A stretch of 64,000 nucleotides of DNA from Rhodospirillales bacterium (GTDB lineage: Bacteria > Pseudomonadota > Alphaproteobacteria > Dongiales > Dongiaceae), in assembly GCA_009885795.1 (NCBI GenBank), contig VFKA01000008.1:83626-147625 (forward strand), given 5' to 3'. The translations under genes and the position numbers were made by a program. Every line of letters starts with the position of its first letter. Position 1 is the stretch's first letter. The notes beneath the pieces were generated by a model. That model did no database searches. It was not told the DNA's origin and saw only the letters and a program-made list of their open reading frames with translations. Below, one piece after another: positions 17,230 through 25,216 of this stretch.

Positions 17230-17243
17230 TTGACTCAGATCAA
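17230..17243 (+). promoter_or_regulatory. FNR/FixK-type operator upstream of the HPF/cold-shock gene
   Basis: TTGACTCAGATCAA fits TTGAY-N4-RTCAA at 9 of 10 consensus bases. The centre is about 75 nt before the HPF-domain ATG, so a transcript start near 17278 would place the site at about -41.5, the usual activating position. It is too close to the pgi start to activate pgi and could only repress that gene. Confidence 0.72.
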
Positions 17244-17311
17244 CCCGTTCGCCCTCAATCCCATGATATGCGAAGAACCGACTTGGCACCAACCGAAGCG
17301 AGGGTCCATCC

Positions 17312-17899
17312 ATGGCCGCGGCAAACGAAGTTCCATTACTGATAACCTGGCGGAACATGGCGGCTTCGCCCGCCATCGAAGCGCGCCTGCGCCGCGAGGC
17401 GTTGAAGCTCGGCAAGCTCCACCTTCGGATCATCGACTGCCGGGCCCAGGTGGCGGCGCCGCACCGCCACCAACGCAAGGGCAAGCTCTACACCGTGCGC
17501 CTGCAGATCTTCTTTCCCGGCGGAAGCCTCTGGGTCAACCGCGGCAGCGCCCTGCACCATGCGCATGAGGACGTCTACGTCGCCATTCGCGACGCCTTCG
17601 CGGCGGCCAACCGGCGGCTCCAGGACAAGGCCGGCCGGCGCTCGGGCAAGGTGAAGCACCATGAGGTCGAGCCGCATGGGGTCGTCAGTCGGCTTTTCCC
17701 GCGGCAGGGATACGGTTTCATCAAGACGCCGGCGGGCGAAGAAATCTACTTTCACAGGAACGCCGTCGTCGGCAACGGCTTTGCGCGCCTGAAGGAAGGG
17801 GCCGAAATCCGCTTTTCGGCGGCCGAAGGCGAGAGCGACAAGGGCCCGCAGGCGACGACGGTGAAGCTGGTCGGAAAGCACCATCTGACGCCCGAGTGA
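17312..17899 (+). CDS. ribosome hibernation (HPF/RaiA) domain fused to a cold-shock-like domain
   Basis: 195 residues. Residues about 1-110 are an S30AE/HPF domain (VPLLITWRNMAASPAIEARL, LRIIDCRAQVAAPHRHQRKG, EDVYVAIRDAFAAANRRLQD). Residues about 122-190 are an OB-fold cold-shock domain with both RNA-binding motifs: QGYGFIKTP (RNP1) and EIYFHRNAV (RNP2). HPF-type proteins inactivate ribosomes during starvation or anoxia; the added domain may tether RNA. ATG has CGAGGG 8 nt upstream. The FNR-type box in its promoter region suggests expression at low oxygen. Confidence 0.9.
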   Translation: MAAANEVPLLITWRNMAASPAIEARLRREALKLGKLHLRIIDCRAQVAAPHRHQRKGKLYTVRLQIFFPGGSLWVNRGSALHHAHEDVYVAIRDAFAAANRRLQDKAGRRSGKVKHHEVEPHGVVSRLFPRQGYGFIKTPAGEEIYFHRNAVVGNGFARLKEGAEIRFSAAEGESDKGPQATTVKLVGKHHLTPE

Positions 17900-17915
17900 T
17901 TGCGTCGCGCTGCCG

Positions 17916-17945
17916 CCCTCACACTGAGCCTGTCGAAGGGTGAGG
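17916..17945. repeat. GCCTGTCGAAG palindromic repeat, short unit
   Basis: CCCTCACACTGAGCCTGTCGAAGGGTGAGG. The ends CCCTCAC and GTGAGG pair. It lies at the 3' ends of two convergent genes, and positions 17919-17945 encode the last residues (HPSTGSV) and stop of the minus-strand APH/kinase gene, so the repeat replaced or extended that C-terminus. Confidence 0.75.
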
Positions 17946-19511
17946 CCATTTTTGGGTATTGGTAATCGCATCCCCTAGGACTCGCCGCGCCTGGGCGAGC
18001 GTCGCCTCTTCGTCCCCGCTCACGTCGATGCGGGTCCAGTTCATCGGGCCGATGTCATAGGTGAGTTGGCGGCGCAGGACCGCGGCCGTGGCGTCCGAGG
18101 CATCGGCGTGCCGTCCGGCGATCCGCCGCTCCAGAACCTCCGGCGGCGCCTCCAGCCAGATGCCGTGAAAGGCAACGCCGGTTTCCACCGCTACCGTCGC
18201 CATCTCGTCGCGCTGGCGCGGGCGGGCAATCACCGCATCCGCGATCACGGCATGGCCCGCGGCGAGCGCCGCGGCCGTCTCTTCGCGGAGCGCCCCGTAG
18301 ACCCGCTCCGTCACCTCATCCGAATATGCGCTCTCGGGCAATTTCTGGCGCCAGGCCACGCCCATGAGGCGTTTCCGAATCACATCCGACCGAATGACGC
18401 GCGCACCAGGCGCCACGCCGATTTCCGGCGCCATCAGATACGCGAGCGTCGACTTCCCGGTGCCGCTCAAGCCCCCGACCGCGACCAGAGCCGGCCGACG
18501 CGGTTCCAGGAACCCGCCGGCCTCGGCCAGGTAGCGCCGCGCCTCCTCGCGCATCGCCCGCCGCGCGGCTTCGGGCGTGCCGGCCGGCTGACGGATCATG
18601 GCGGCGGACCCGACATGCGCGCGCACCGCCGCCCGCAGCGACAGGAACAGCGGCAGCGCCGCCAGCGCGCCATCATCGTCGCCCAAATCGAGATAGCGGT
18701 TGAAGGCGGCGTTTGCATGGCGCACGAGCCCGCGGTGCCACAGATCCATGAGCAGGAACGCCAGGTCGTACATGACATCGATGCAGGCGATAGCATCGTC
18801 GAACTCGATGCAGTCGAAGAGCGTCGGCCGGTCATCGATCAGGCAGATGTTGCGCAGGTGAAGATCGCCGTGACAGCGGCGGACCTTGCCCTCGGCGCGG
18901 CGGTGGTCGGCGAGATCTCCTATGCGCGAGATCGCCCTTGCCGTCGCCTCGATCAGCTTCTCGACATCGGGCGTGGGCAGACTATCGGACGCGGCCCGCA
19001 GGCTGAGCGCATTGCCGTCCGCCACCTTGCGAAGCCCGGCGCGGCCGCCAAAATTCGGCGCCGGTTCGGCCGCGGCATGAAACCGGTGGATCTCCTCGGC
19101 CAGATCCAGCACGAGCGGCACGCCCAACACGCCTCGGCGCGCCATGTCGTCGAACAGCGCCGATTGGTCGAAACGGCGCATGATGACGACCCAGTCCAAG
19201 GGCTCGCCCTCGCCGCCGATCCCGAGCCGCCCATCGGCCCGGCGCATGATCGGCAACGCGCCGAGATAGAGCCCCGGCGCGGTCCGCCGGTTAAGGGCCA
19301 CCTCCGCCTCGCAAAAGCGCCGGCGCCGCTCGAGGGTTGAGAAGTCCATGTAGGGAAACTTGACCGCGCGCTTCAGCTTGTAGGCCCGGTCGCCGGCCAG
19401 GAACACCATCGCCCCGTGGGTGTCGATGCGCTCCACTCCACCCGGCGGAAGGCCGTAGGAAGACGGATCGGATAGAAACGCGACCGCCGCGCCTTGCTGG
19501 TCGGCCGCCAT
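17919..19511 (-). CDS. bifunctional aminoglycoside-phosphotransferase-like / P-loop kinase protein
   Basis: 530 residues. Residues about 1-330 are an APH-type kinase-like domain: RAYKLKRAVKFPYMDFSTLE, the catalytic loop VRRCHGDLHLRNICLID and the metal-binding TLFDCIEFDD. Residues about 345-515 are an AAA/zeta-toxin-like P-loop kinase: Walker A ALVAVGGLSGTGKSTLAY and RVIRSDVIRKRL. This two-part architecture recurs in bacteria in stress and anaerobic gene clusters, but its substrate is unknown. The last residues come from a GCCTGTCGAAG repeat. Start ATG at 19511 has only a weak GAG-type ribosome site. Confidence 0.85.
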   Translation of the reverse strand: MAADQQGAAVAFLSDPSSYGLPPGGVERIDTHGAMVFLAGDRAYKLKRAVKFPYMDFSTLERRRRFCEAEVALNRRTAPGLYLGALPIMRRADGRLGIGGEGEPLDWVVIMRRFDQSALFDDMARRGVLGVPLVLDLAEEIHRFHAAAEPAPNFGGRAGLRKVADGNALSLRAASDSLPTPDVEKLIEATARAISRIGDLADHRRAEGKVRRCHGDLHLRNICLIDDRPTLFDCIEFDDAIACIDVMYDLAFLLMDLWHRGLVRHANAAFNRYLDLGDDDGALAALPLFLSLRAAVRAHVGSAAMIRQPAGTPEAARRAMREEARRYLAEAGGFLEPRRPALVAVGGLSGTGKSTLAYLMAPEIGVAPGARVIRSDVIRKRLMGVAWRQKLPESAYSDEVTERVYGALREETAAALAAGHAVIADAVIARPRQRDEMATVAVETGVAFHGIWLEAPPEVLERRIAGRHADASDATAAVLRRQLTYDIGPMNWTRIDVSGDEEATLAQARRVLGDAITNTQKWPHPSTGSV

Positions 19512-19545
19512 TACTGCTCGTATGTATGAGCTGCGGCCACGGCAT

Positions 19546-19602
19546 CGTCCTTCGACAGGCTCAGGACGAGGCCCTCATGCCGAGCCTGTCGAAGCATGCG
19601 GG
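19546..19602. repeat. GCCTGTCGAAG palindromic repeat, long unit
   Basis: CGTCCTTCGACAGGCTCAGG-ACGAGG is followed by CCTCATGCCGAGCCTGTCGAAGCATG; the two halves form inverted copies of CTTCGACAGGCTC. It lies between the Usp gene end and the APH/kinase start. Confidence 0.8.
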
Positions 19603-19630
19603 CCGACTTCCTGAACCACGCGGGCAATTC

Positions 19631-20479
19631 TTACCCCTCGCCGCGCACCAGAAGAATCGTGCAGCCGCAGCCTTCGATCGAGGCGACAAGGTCGGGCCCT
19701 TCGCCCGGCGTGGCGCCCAGCACAAGGATCTCGGCGCCGATCTCGGCGACGGCAATTCTTATGTCCGCCGCACGGGCCATGGCGATGGAGCGAACCTCAA
19801 CGGGAACCGGAAGCCCTTGGAACCGCCGGTTCGCGGTCGCCTCACGGCCCGCGGCCTTTGTCTCGCCGGGCACGGCGGGAACCAGCACCGACAACGGCCG
19901 CCCGTTTCCCGAGGCGAGGCGAATGGCGACCCGAAGGGCGGCCTCGCCCGCGCGGCCGGCAGCGAATATCACCGCGACGCGGCGCCGGTGCGTGCGTGCT
20001 TCCGGCGCCGCCAACAAAACCGAACACGGCATCGATTCGGCCACGGCACGCGATACATGGCCCAGCCGCGGGCCACCGGCGCCGGCGCGGGCCTTGGCGA
20101 GGGCGACCATGTCCGCCCTGGCCGTGGCCGCGAGAATTTCGGCCTCGACCTTGCCGCGCGCGACCTGGAATTCCCAGCGCAGGTGCAGGCGCTCGGCGGT
20201 CGCGGCCAGCGCCCGGCGTGCCTGGGCCGCTTGAAGTTTCAACTCCTTCTCGATCGTCGCGGTATCGAGCGTCCGCGCGGCCGCGCCGAATGGGCTTACC
20301 TCGCGGGCGAAAGGCAGGCTGGCCAGATTGAGAAGGCCGATGTCCTCGACGAACATGCCGACGAGTTCGGCTTCCATGCGCGATGCCATGGCCGCCGCCT
20401 GTTCCAGCGCTTCGAGGCTGTCGCGGGTCGCGTCGAGCGCCACCAGGATGCGCCGAAACCCCGTGTCGCGCTCCGCCAT
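19631..20479 (-). CDS. universal stress protein (tandem Usp domains)
   Basis: 282 residues, about twice one Usp domain. The first half begins RRILVALDATRDSLEALEQA and has a GxxSRAVAESMPCSVLLA-type ATP loop (GHVSRAVAESMPCSVLLAAP). The second half (VAVIFAAGRAGEAALRVAIR ... ILVLGATPGEG ... CTILLVRGEG) is a more degenerate copy. The ATG at 20479 overlaps the Lon-type gene stop as TGATG and was preferred to the GTG just before it; this implies translational coupling with the protease. Usp proteins support survival at growth arrest or anoxia, which fits the neighbouring HPF and FNR-box genes. Confidence 0.85.
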   Translation of the reverse strand: MAERDTGFRRILVALDATRDSLEALEQAAAMASRMEAELVGMFVEDIGLLNLASLPFAREVSPFGAAARTLDTATIEKELKLQAAQARRALAATAERLHLRWEFQVARGKVEAEILAATARADMVALAKARAGAGGPRLGHVSRAVAESMPCSVLLAAPEARTHRRRVAVIFAAGRAGEAALRVAIRLASGNGRPLSVLVPAVPGETKAAGREATANRRFQGLPVPVEVRSIAMARAADIRIAVAEIGAEILVLGATPGEGPDLVASIEGCGCTILLVRGEG

Positions 20480-22893
20480 CACGACGCGGCGCCCGTCGGT
20501 TGAGCGCCGAAACTTCGGCGCCGCTCGGCGAGGGCGATGAGCCGGTCCTCGACGCGGCGGTTGATCGTCGCCTCGGGGAATTTTCCTTCCGCGTCGCGCT
20601 CGCCGGCGGGGACACCGGTCAGAAGCTCGATCCCTTCGTCAATGCCGCGGACCGCATGGACGTGGAACCGGCCGGCGGCGGCCGCTTCGACGACGTCATG
20701 GCGAAGCATCAGGTGCTTCACATTGGAAGCCGGAATCAACACGCCCTGGTTTCCGGTGAGGCCGCGCCGGGCGCAGAGGTCGAAGAAGCCCTCGATCTTC
20801 TCGTTGACGCCGCCGATCGCCTGCACCTCGCCGTGCTGATTGACCGAGCCGGTCACCGCCAAGTCCTGGCGCAAAGGCGCCTCCGCCAGCGCCGAAAGCA
20901 GGGCATAGAGTTCCGCCGAGGAAGCGCTGTCCCCCTCGACTCCGCCATAGGACTGCTCGAAGACCAGGCTCGCCTCCAGCGACAGCGGGTGGTCGAGGGC
21001 GTAGCGCGCGCCCAGGAACGCCGACAGGATCAGGACGCCCTTGGAATGGATGGGGCCGCCGAGCTCGACCTTGCGCTCGATGTCGATGACCTCGCCCTTG
21101 CCGAGGCGGACGCGCGCGGTGATGCGCGTCGGCCGGCCGAAGCTGAACGTACCCATCGACAGAACGGACAGGCCGTTGACCTGCCCGACCTTCGCGCCGT
21201 CGGTGTCGATGAGCACGAAGCCGCGCTCGATCATTTCAAGTGACCGCTCGCGCACGCGGTCGGCGCGGCGAAGCTGGGCATCGATCGCACGCTGGACGTC
21301 GGCGTCGGTGATGAACGGGTGATGATTCTGGCTTGCCCAGTAATCGGCCTCGCGCAGCAGATCGGCGATGCTGCTGAGGTGTGCCGTCAACTTCTCGGAA
21401 TCGTCGGCCAACCGCCCCGCGTGCTCGATGACCCGCGCCACGCCGGTCCGGTCGAGCGCCCGAAGTTTCTCGCGCCGGGCCATGGTTGCAAGCAGGCGCC
21501 CATAAGCCAGAATGTTGCCGACGTCGCGGATCATGTCGTCCTCGAAATCGACGGCGACCTTGAACAGCTCGGGAAAATCCGGATCGAGCATGCAGAGCAT
21601 GTAATAAACCTGCCGCTCGCCCACCAGCACGACCTTGAGGTCCAACGTCACCGGCTGGGGCTCAAGCGACACGGCGCTGACGATCCCCATCATCTGCGCC
21701 GGGGATTCGATGCGGATTTCGCGCGAGCGCAGCGCCCGTTTCAACGAGTCATAAGAGAAGGGTTGCTGCAGGAGATTGCGCGCGTCCAGCACCAGATAGC
21801 CCCCATTCGCGCGATGCAGCGCGCCGGCCTTGATCAGATTGAAGTCGGTGACCAGCGCCCCCATCTCCGCCTGGTACTCGACGCGCCCCACGAGATTGGG
21901 CTGCGTGGCATGATCCTCATAGATGACCGGCGCGCCCTTGGTTCCGCCATTCTCGGCGATGACGTTGACGCGGTAGGCGCGGAACCGGTCCTGTTGCGCC
22001 GGGTGAGTCTTGCGCCCGGTGGTCATCGCGGCGGCTTGTTCGCCGTCGACCAGGAACGCATCGGCGTTTCGGATGATGTCCTTCTGCAAGGCATTGAGAA
22101 AGGCGACGATGTCGGCCAGCGCCGAATAGCGGGAGCGCAGTTCCTCGATGCCATGAGCGACCGCCAGCATGGTCACTTCGCGGTTGAGTCCTCGAATCTT
22201 GTCGCGCCGTTCCTTATCCCATTCCGGAAATTTTCGGACGATCTGCTCGAGTTCGCCCTGCAAGGCCTCCAGTTCCTGTTGGATACGATGCTGCCGATCC
22301 TCGGGCAGCTTTCGGAATGCCTCGGCCGGGATCACTTCGCCTTCGCTGACCGGCGCCAGCGCCAAGCCCATGGGCGTGCGGATGAGCGCGATGCTCTTTT
22401 CCTTCGCCTTCGCCTGAAGGCCCTCGAAGGCGGTTTCCTGGCGCTGCTTGAATTCCTCGTCGAATGCCTGGTGCCGCGTGCGATAGGCCTCGCTCTCGAA
22501 GATGGCCGGTATGGCCGACTGCAGATCCTCGATGAGGCGCGCGACATCGTCGCGCAAGCGCCCGGCGGTCCCTTGCGGCGTTTGCAGCAACACCGGCCGA
22601 TAGGGCTGGTCGAAATTGTTCACGTAACAAAGATCGGGCGGCACGACGCCATCGACCGCGATCCGTTCGAGATAGTCTCGAATGGTGCGGTGACGCCCTG
22701 CCCCGGACGCGCCCAAGGCATAGAGGTTGTAGCCCGGCTGGCGGATGCCGACGCCGAAGTTGAGCGCGGCGAGCGCGCGGTCCTGTCCCGGAACCTCGAC
22801 CAGATCCTCGAGTTCCTTGGTCGAATGGAACGGCAGGGTCGACGGGTCGCAGCGGCGGTACAGGGCGTCGGGGGGCAGCGGGTCCAGCGGCAT
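20479..22893 (-). CDS. Lon-like ATP-dependent protease (YcbZ/LonB-like family)
   Basis: 804 residues. The C-terminal third is a Lon peptidase domain with the Ser-Lys dyad: GVEGDSASSAELYALLSALA (Ser) and IGGVNEKIEGFFDLC (Lys). SVNQHGEVQAIGGVNEK is diagnostic. The N-terminal half is an AAA-type domain of the AAA_32 kind, but its P-loop reads GASGAGRHRT, lacking the usual GK(S/T) lysine, so nucleotide use there may be altered; NGGYLVLDARNLL is a Walker B-like site. A coiled-coil insertion lies about residues 165-260. It is cytoplasmic and has no substrate-binding Lon N domain. It is coupled to the downstream Usp gene. Confidence 0.9.
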   Translation of the reverse strand: MPLDPLPPDALYRRCDPSTLPFHSTKELEDLVEVPGQDRALAALNFGVGIRQPGYNLYALGASGAGRHRTIRDYLERIAVDGVVPPDLCYVNNFDQPYRPVLLQTPQGTAGRLRDDVARLIEDLQSAIPAIFESEAYRTRHQAFDEEFKQRQETAFEGLQAKAKEKSIALIRTPMGLALAPVSEGEVIPAEAFRKLPEDRQHRIQQELEALQGELEQIVRKFPEWDKERRDKIRGLNREVTMLAVAHGIEELRSRYSALADIVAFLNALQKDIIRNADAFLVDGEQAAAMTTGRKTHPAQQDRFRAYRVNVIAENGGTKGAPVIYEDHATQPNLVGRVEYQAEMGALVTDFNLIKAGALHRANGGYLVLDARNLLQQPFSYDSLKRALRSREIRIESPAQMMGIVSAVSLEPQPVTLDLKVVLVGERQVYYMLCMLDPDFPELFKVAVDFEDDMIRDVGNILAYGRLLATMARREKLRALDRTGVARVIEHAGRLADDSEKLTAHLSSIADLLREADYWASQNHHPFITDADVQRAIDAQLRRADRVRERSLEMIERGFVLIDTDGAKVGQVNGLSVLSMGTFSFGRPTRITARVRLGKGEVIDIERKVELGGPIHSKGVLILSAFLGARYALDHPLSLEASLVFEQSYGGVEGDSASSAELYALLSALAEAPLRQDLAVTGSVNQHGEVQAIGGVNEKIEGFFDLCARRGLTGNQGVLIPASNVKHLMLRHDVVEAAAAGRFHVHAVRGIDEGIELLTGVPAGERDAEGKFPEATINRRVEDRLIALAERRRSFGAQPTGAAS

Positions 22894-22922
22894 GGGCGGT
22901 TCCCGAACTATATAACGAAATC

Positions 22923-22939
22923 AATGATCTCTAATCATT
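22923..22939. promoter_or_regulatory. palindrome in the Lon-type gene promoter region
   Basis: AATGAT-N5-ATCATT lies 30-46 nt upstream of the Lon-type ATG and just upstream of TTATAT, a possible -10 on the minus strand. This is an operator-like position, but the binding protein is not recognised. It does not fit the FNR spacing. Confidence 0.35.
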
Positions 22940-23039
22940 TCCCAATGTAGTCCCACCTCGCGGGCGTGCCAACCGAAGATTGCCAGCGGCGGCGGTCGCG
23001 ATGGGGCGAAGCCATGCCCTCCGCGCCCGAAGCGGACCG

Positions 23040-24266
23040 CTAGCTCGCGGCCAAGGGCGGCGAGACTTCCGGGTGCGATTTGGCGAGCTCGGTTTGTCCG
23101 AGCATGCCGCGATAGAGCTCGTACTCCCCGACCACGCCCAAGAGCTGGCCGTCGTCGCCAAGTAGAACGAGCGGCCGGCGCGTCACCTGGCGCACGAGCA
23201 ACGCCGCCCGCATCGGCACGCGCTCGCTGCCGGTGATCATGGCGTTCCCCGGCAGTTTCGCGAGGTCGAGATCGCTGGCATAGGGGATGAACGCGCCGGG
23301 CGCGCCGGCGACCCGCAGATCGATCGGTCGCTCGCGGTTGTCCAAACGGCAGCGGCAACGCCCGGCCCGATCCAAGACGACATCCGTGCCATCGCGCGGC
23401 AGTTCCGCCACCGTGCGCATCAGCATGCCGCCCTTGAGAACGGTCAAAGGATTCATCGAGGCGACGAACAACCGCACATATTCGTTGACCGGCTTGGTGA
23501 CGATGTCCTCGGGAAAGCCGAACTGGACGATCTTGCCCGATTCCATGATGGCAATGCGATTGCCGATCTTGAGTGCTTCGTCAAGATCGTGGCTGACGAA
23601 CACGATCGTCTTTTTCAGCGAACGCTGTAGCTCCAACAATTCGTCCTGCAGATGCTCGCGGATCAACGGGTCGAGGGCGGAAAACGGCTCGTCCATCAGC
23701 AGGATATCGGCATCGGTGGCGAACGCGCGGGCCAGACCAACGCGTTGCTGCATGCCACCGCTGAGTTCGTGAGCGAATTTGTCGGCGAATTTCTCGAGCC
23801 GAACCAACCTCAGTTTCTCATCGACGGTGCGGTCCCGGGTCGCCTTGTCCATGCCGCGGATGTCCAGGCCAAAGCCGACATTGTCGCGCACGGTCAGCCA
23901 CGGCATCAGCGCGAATTGCTGGAACACCATGGAAATGCGGTTGCGCCGAAGCCGGCGCAGCGTCTGCTCGTCGCAAGTCGCGACATCGACATCGGCGGTC
24001 CCGTCATGGACGACGACTCGCCCGCGCGTCACCTTGTTGAGGCCATTGATACAACGCATGAGCGATGACTTGCCGGAACCCGACAACCCCATCAGCACCA
24101 GAATCTCGCCTTCGTTCACGAAAACGGAGGCATCATGCACCGCGACCAGATTGTTGGTCTGCTCCTGGATCGTGTCGCGTCCCTCGCCCCGATCCAGAAG
24201 CGCAAGCGCCTCCAACGGCTTGGGGCCGAAAATCACATCGACGTGGTCGAAAGCAACGGCCGCCAT
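23040..24266 (-). CDS. choV: choline ABC transporter ATP-binding protein ChoV
   Basis: 408 residues, ProV/ChoV type. Walker A GLSGSGKSS, Q-loop VFQQFALMPWLTV, signature ELSGGMQQRVGLARA, Walker B ILLMDEPFSALDP and His switch FVSHDLDEALKIG are intact. The N-terminus has the ChoV-specific extension before the ATPase (ALALLDRGEGRDTIQEQTNN) and a C-terminal extension of about 130 residues. MPWLTVRDNVGFGL is typical of the quaternary-amine group. It follows choW after one base, and the order choX-choW-choV matches rhizobial choline systems. Confidence 0.93.
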   Translation of the reverse strand: MAAVAFDHVDVIFGPKPLEALALLDRGEGRDTIQEQTNNLVAVHDASVFVNEGEILVLMGLSGSGKSSLMRCINGLNKVTRGRVVVHDGTADVDVATCDEQTLRRLRRNRISMVFQQFALMPWLTVRDNVGFGLDIRGMDKATRDRTVDEKLRLVRLEKFADKFAHELSGGMQQRVGLARAFATDADILLMDEPFSALDPLIREHLQDELLELQRSLKKTIVFVSHDLDEALKIGNRIAIMESGKIVQFGFPEDIVTKPVNEYVRLFVASMNPLTVLKGGMLMRTVAELPRDGTDVVLDRAGRCRCRLDNRERPIDLRVAGAPGAFIPYASDLDLAKLPGNAMITGSERVPMRAALLVRQVTRRPLVLLGDDGQLLGVVGEYELYRGMLGQTELAKSHPEVSPPLAAS

Positions 24267-24267
24267 G

Positions 24268-25143
24268 TCAACGACCCTTCGTCTTCGTACCGGGCGCCGG
24301 GCGCTTCAAGATGCGATCCATCAGGATCGCGACGATCACGATTGCCAAGCCGGCCTCGAAACCCTGCGCGATGTTGACGGAACTGAGCGCGCGGATCACT
24401 GGCACGCCAAGGCCGCCGGCACCGACCAGCGTGGCAATCACCACCATCGACAGCGACATCATGATTGTTTGGTTCACGCCGGCCATGATCGTCGGCAAAG
24501 CATGGGGGATCTCGACCTTCCATAAGAGTTGGCGCCGCGTGGCGCCGAACGCCTCCCCCGCCTCGACCAGGGGCTTGGGCACGCTGGTGATGCCGAGATG
24601 CGTGAGCCGGATCGGCTGCGGGACGGCGAAGATGACGGTCGAGATCAAGCCCGGCACGGAGCCAAGGCCGAACAGAATGAGCGTCGGGATCAGGTACACG
24701 AAGGTGGGGAGAGTCTGCATCATGTCGAGGACCGGTTGCAGACCCCGGTAGAACAACGGCCGCCGTGCCGCATAGATGCCGAGCGGTATTCCGATCAGAA
24801 GCGAGAACAGCGTGGCATAAAGCACGAGCACCAGCGTCTCGAGCGTCTCGCTCCAGAATCCGAGATTGAGGATCAGCAAGAGGCCGGCGGCAATGCCGGC
24901 GACCAAGAACCAACTGCGGTGCAAGCGGTATCCGATGGCACAAATCGCTGGAATCAGCAGGAGCGCCGGCACGAGGCTCAACAACCACACGGTGTTGTCG
25001 ACAAGGAACCCGAGGCCCGACGACAGAGCGTCAAAAAGCCAACCGAGGTTGTCGGTAATCCATCCGACCACGACCTCGACCCACTTGCCGATCGCAATCT
25101 TGTTGCCGCTGATTAAATCGGCAAGTCGATCGAGCCAGTCCAT
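24268..25143 (-). CDS. choW: choline ABC transporter permease ChoW
   Basis: 291 residues with about six membrane spans (for example VWLLSLVPALLLIPAICAIG, LETLVLVLYATLFSLLIGIP). The inner-membrane-transport EAA loop is EAGEAFGATRRQLLWKVEIP. The N-terminal region IAIGKWVEVVVGWITDNLGW is characteristic of ProW/ChoW. It forms the membrane channel for choline with ChoV. It lies 73 nt after the choX stop, and a hairpin sits in that gap. Confidence 0.93.
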   Translation of the reverse strand: MDWLDRLADLISGNKIAIGKWVEVVVGWITDNLGWLFDALSSGLGFLVDNTVWLLSLVPALLLIPAICAIGYRLHRSWFLVAGIAAGLLLILNLGFWSETLETLVLVLYATLFSLLIGIPLGIYAARRPLFYRGLQPVLDMMQTLPTFVYLIPTLILFGLGSVPGLISTVIFAVPQPIRLTHLGITSVPKPLVEAGEAFGATRRQLLWKVEIPHALPTIMAGVNQTIMMSLSMVVIATLVGAGGLGVPVIRALSSVNIAQGFEAGLAIVIVAILMDRILKRPAPGTKTKGR

Positions 25144-25173
25144 CGCGTCACCTCTCGGCTCCAGGCGTGAATC

Positions 25174-25198
25174 GGCCGGGCCCGCTTGGAGCCCGGCC
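25174..25198 (-). terminator. hairpin between choX and choW
   Basis: An 8-bp perfect stem GGCCGGGC/GCCCGGCC with a 9-nt loop, without a following T-run on the minus strand. It lies at the same place as the hairpin after the PotD-like gene (binding protein before permease), so a role in giving more binding-protein mRNA is inferred. Confidence 0.45.
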
Positions 25199-25216
25199 CC
25201 TCAGCTAGCCCTGATC

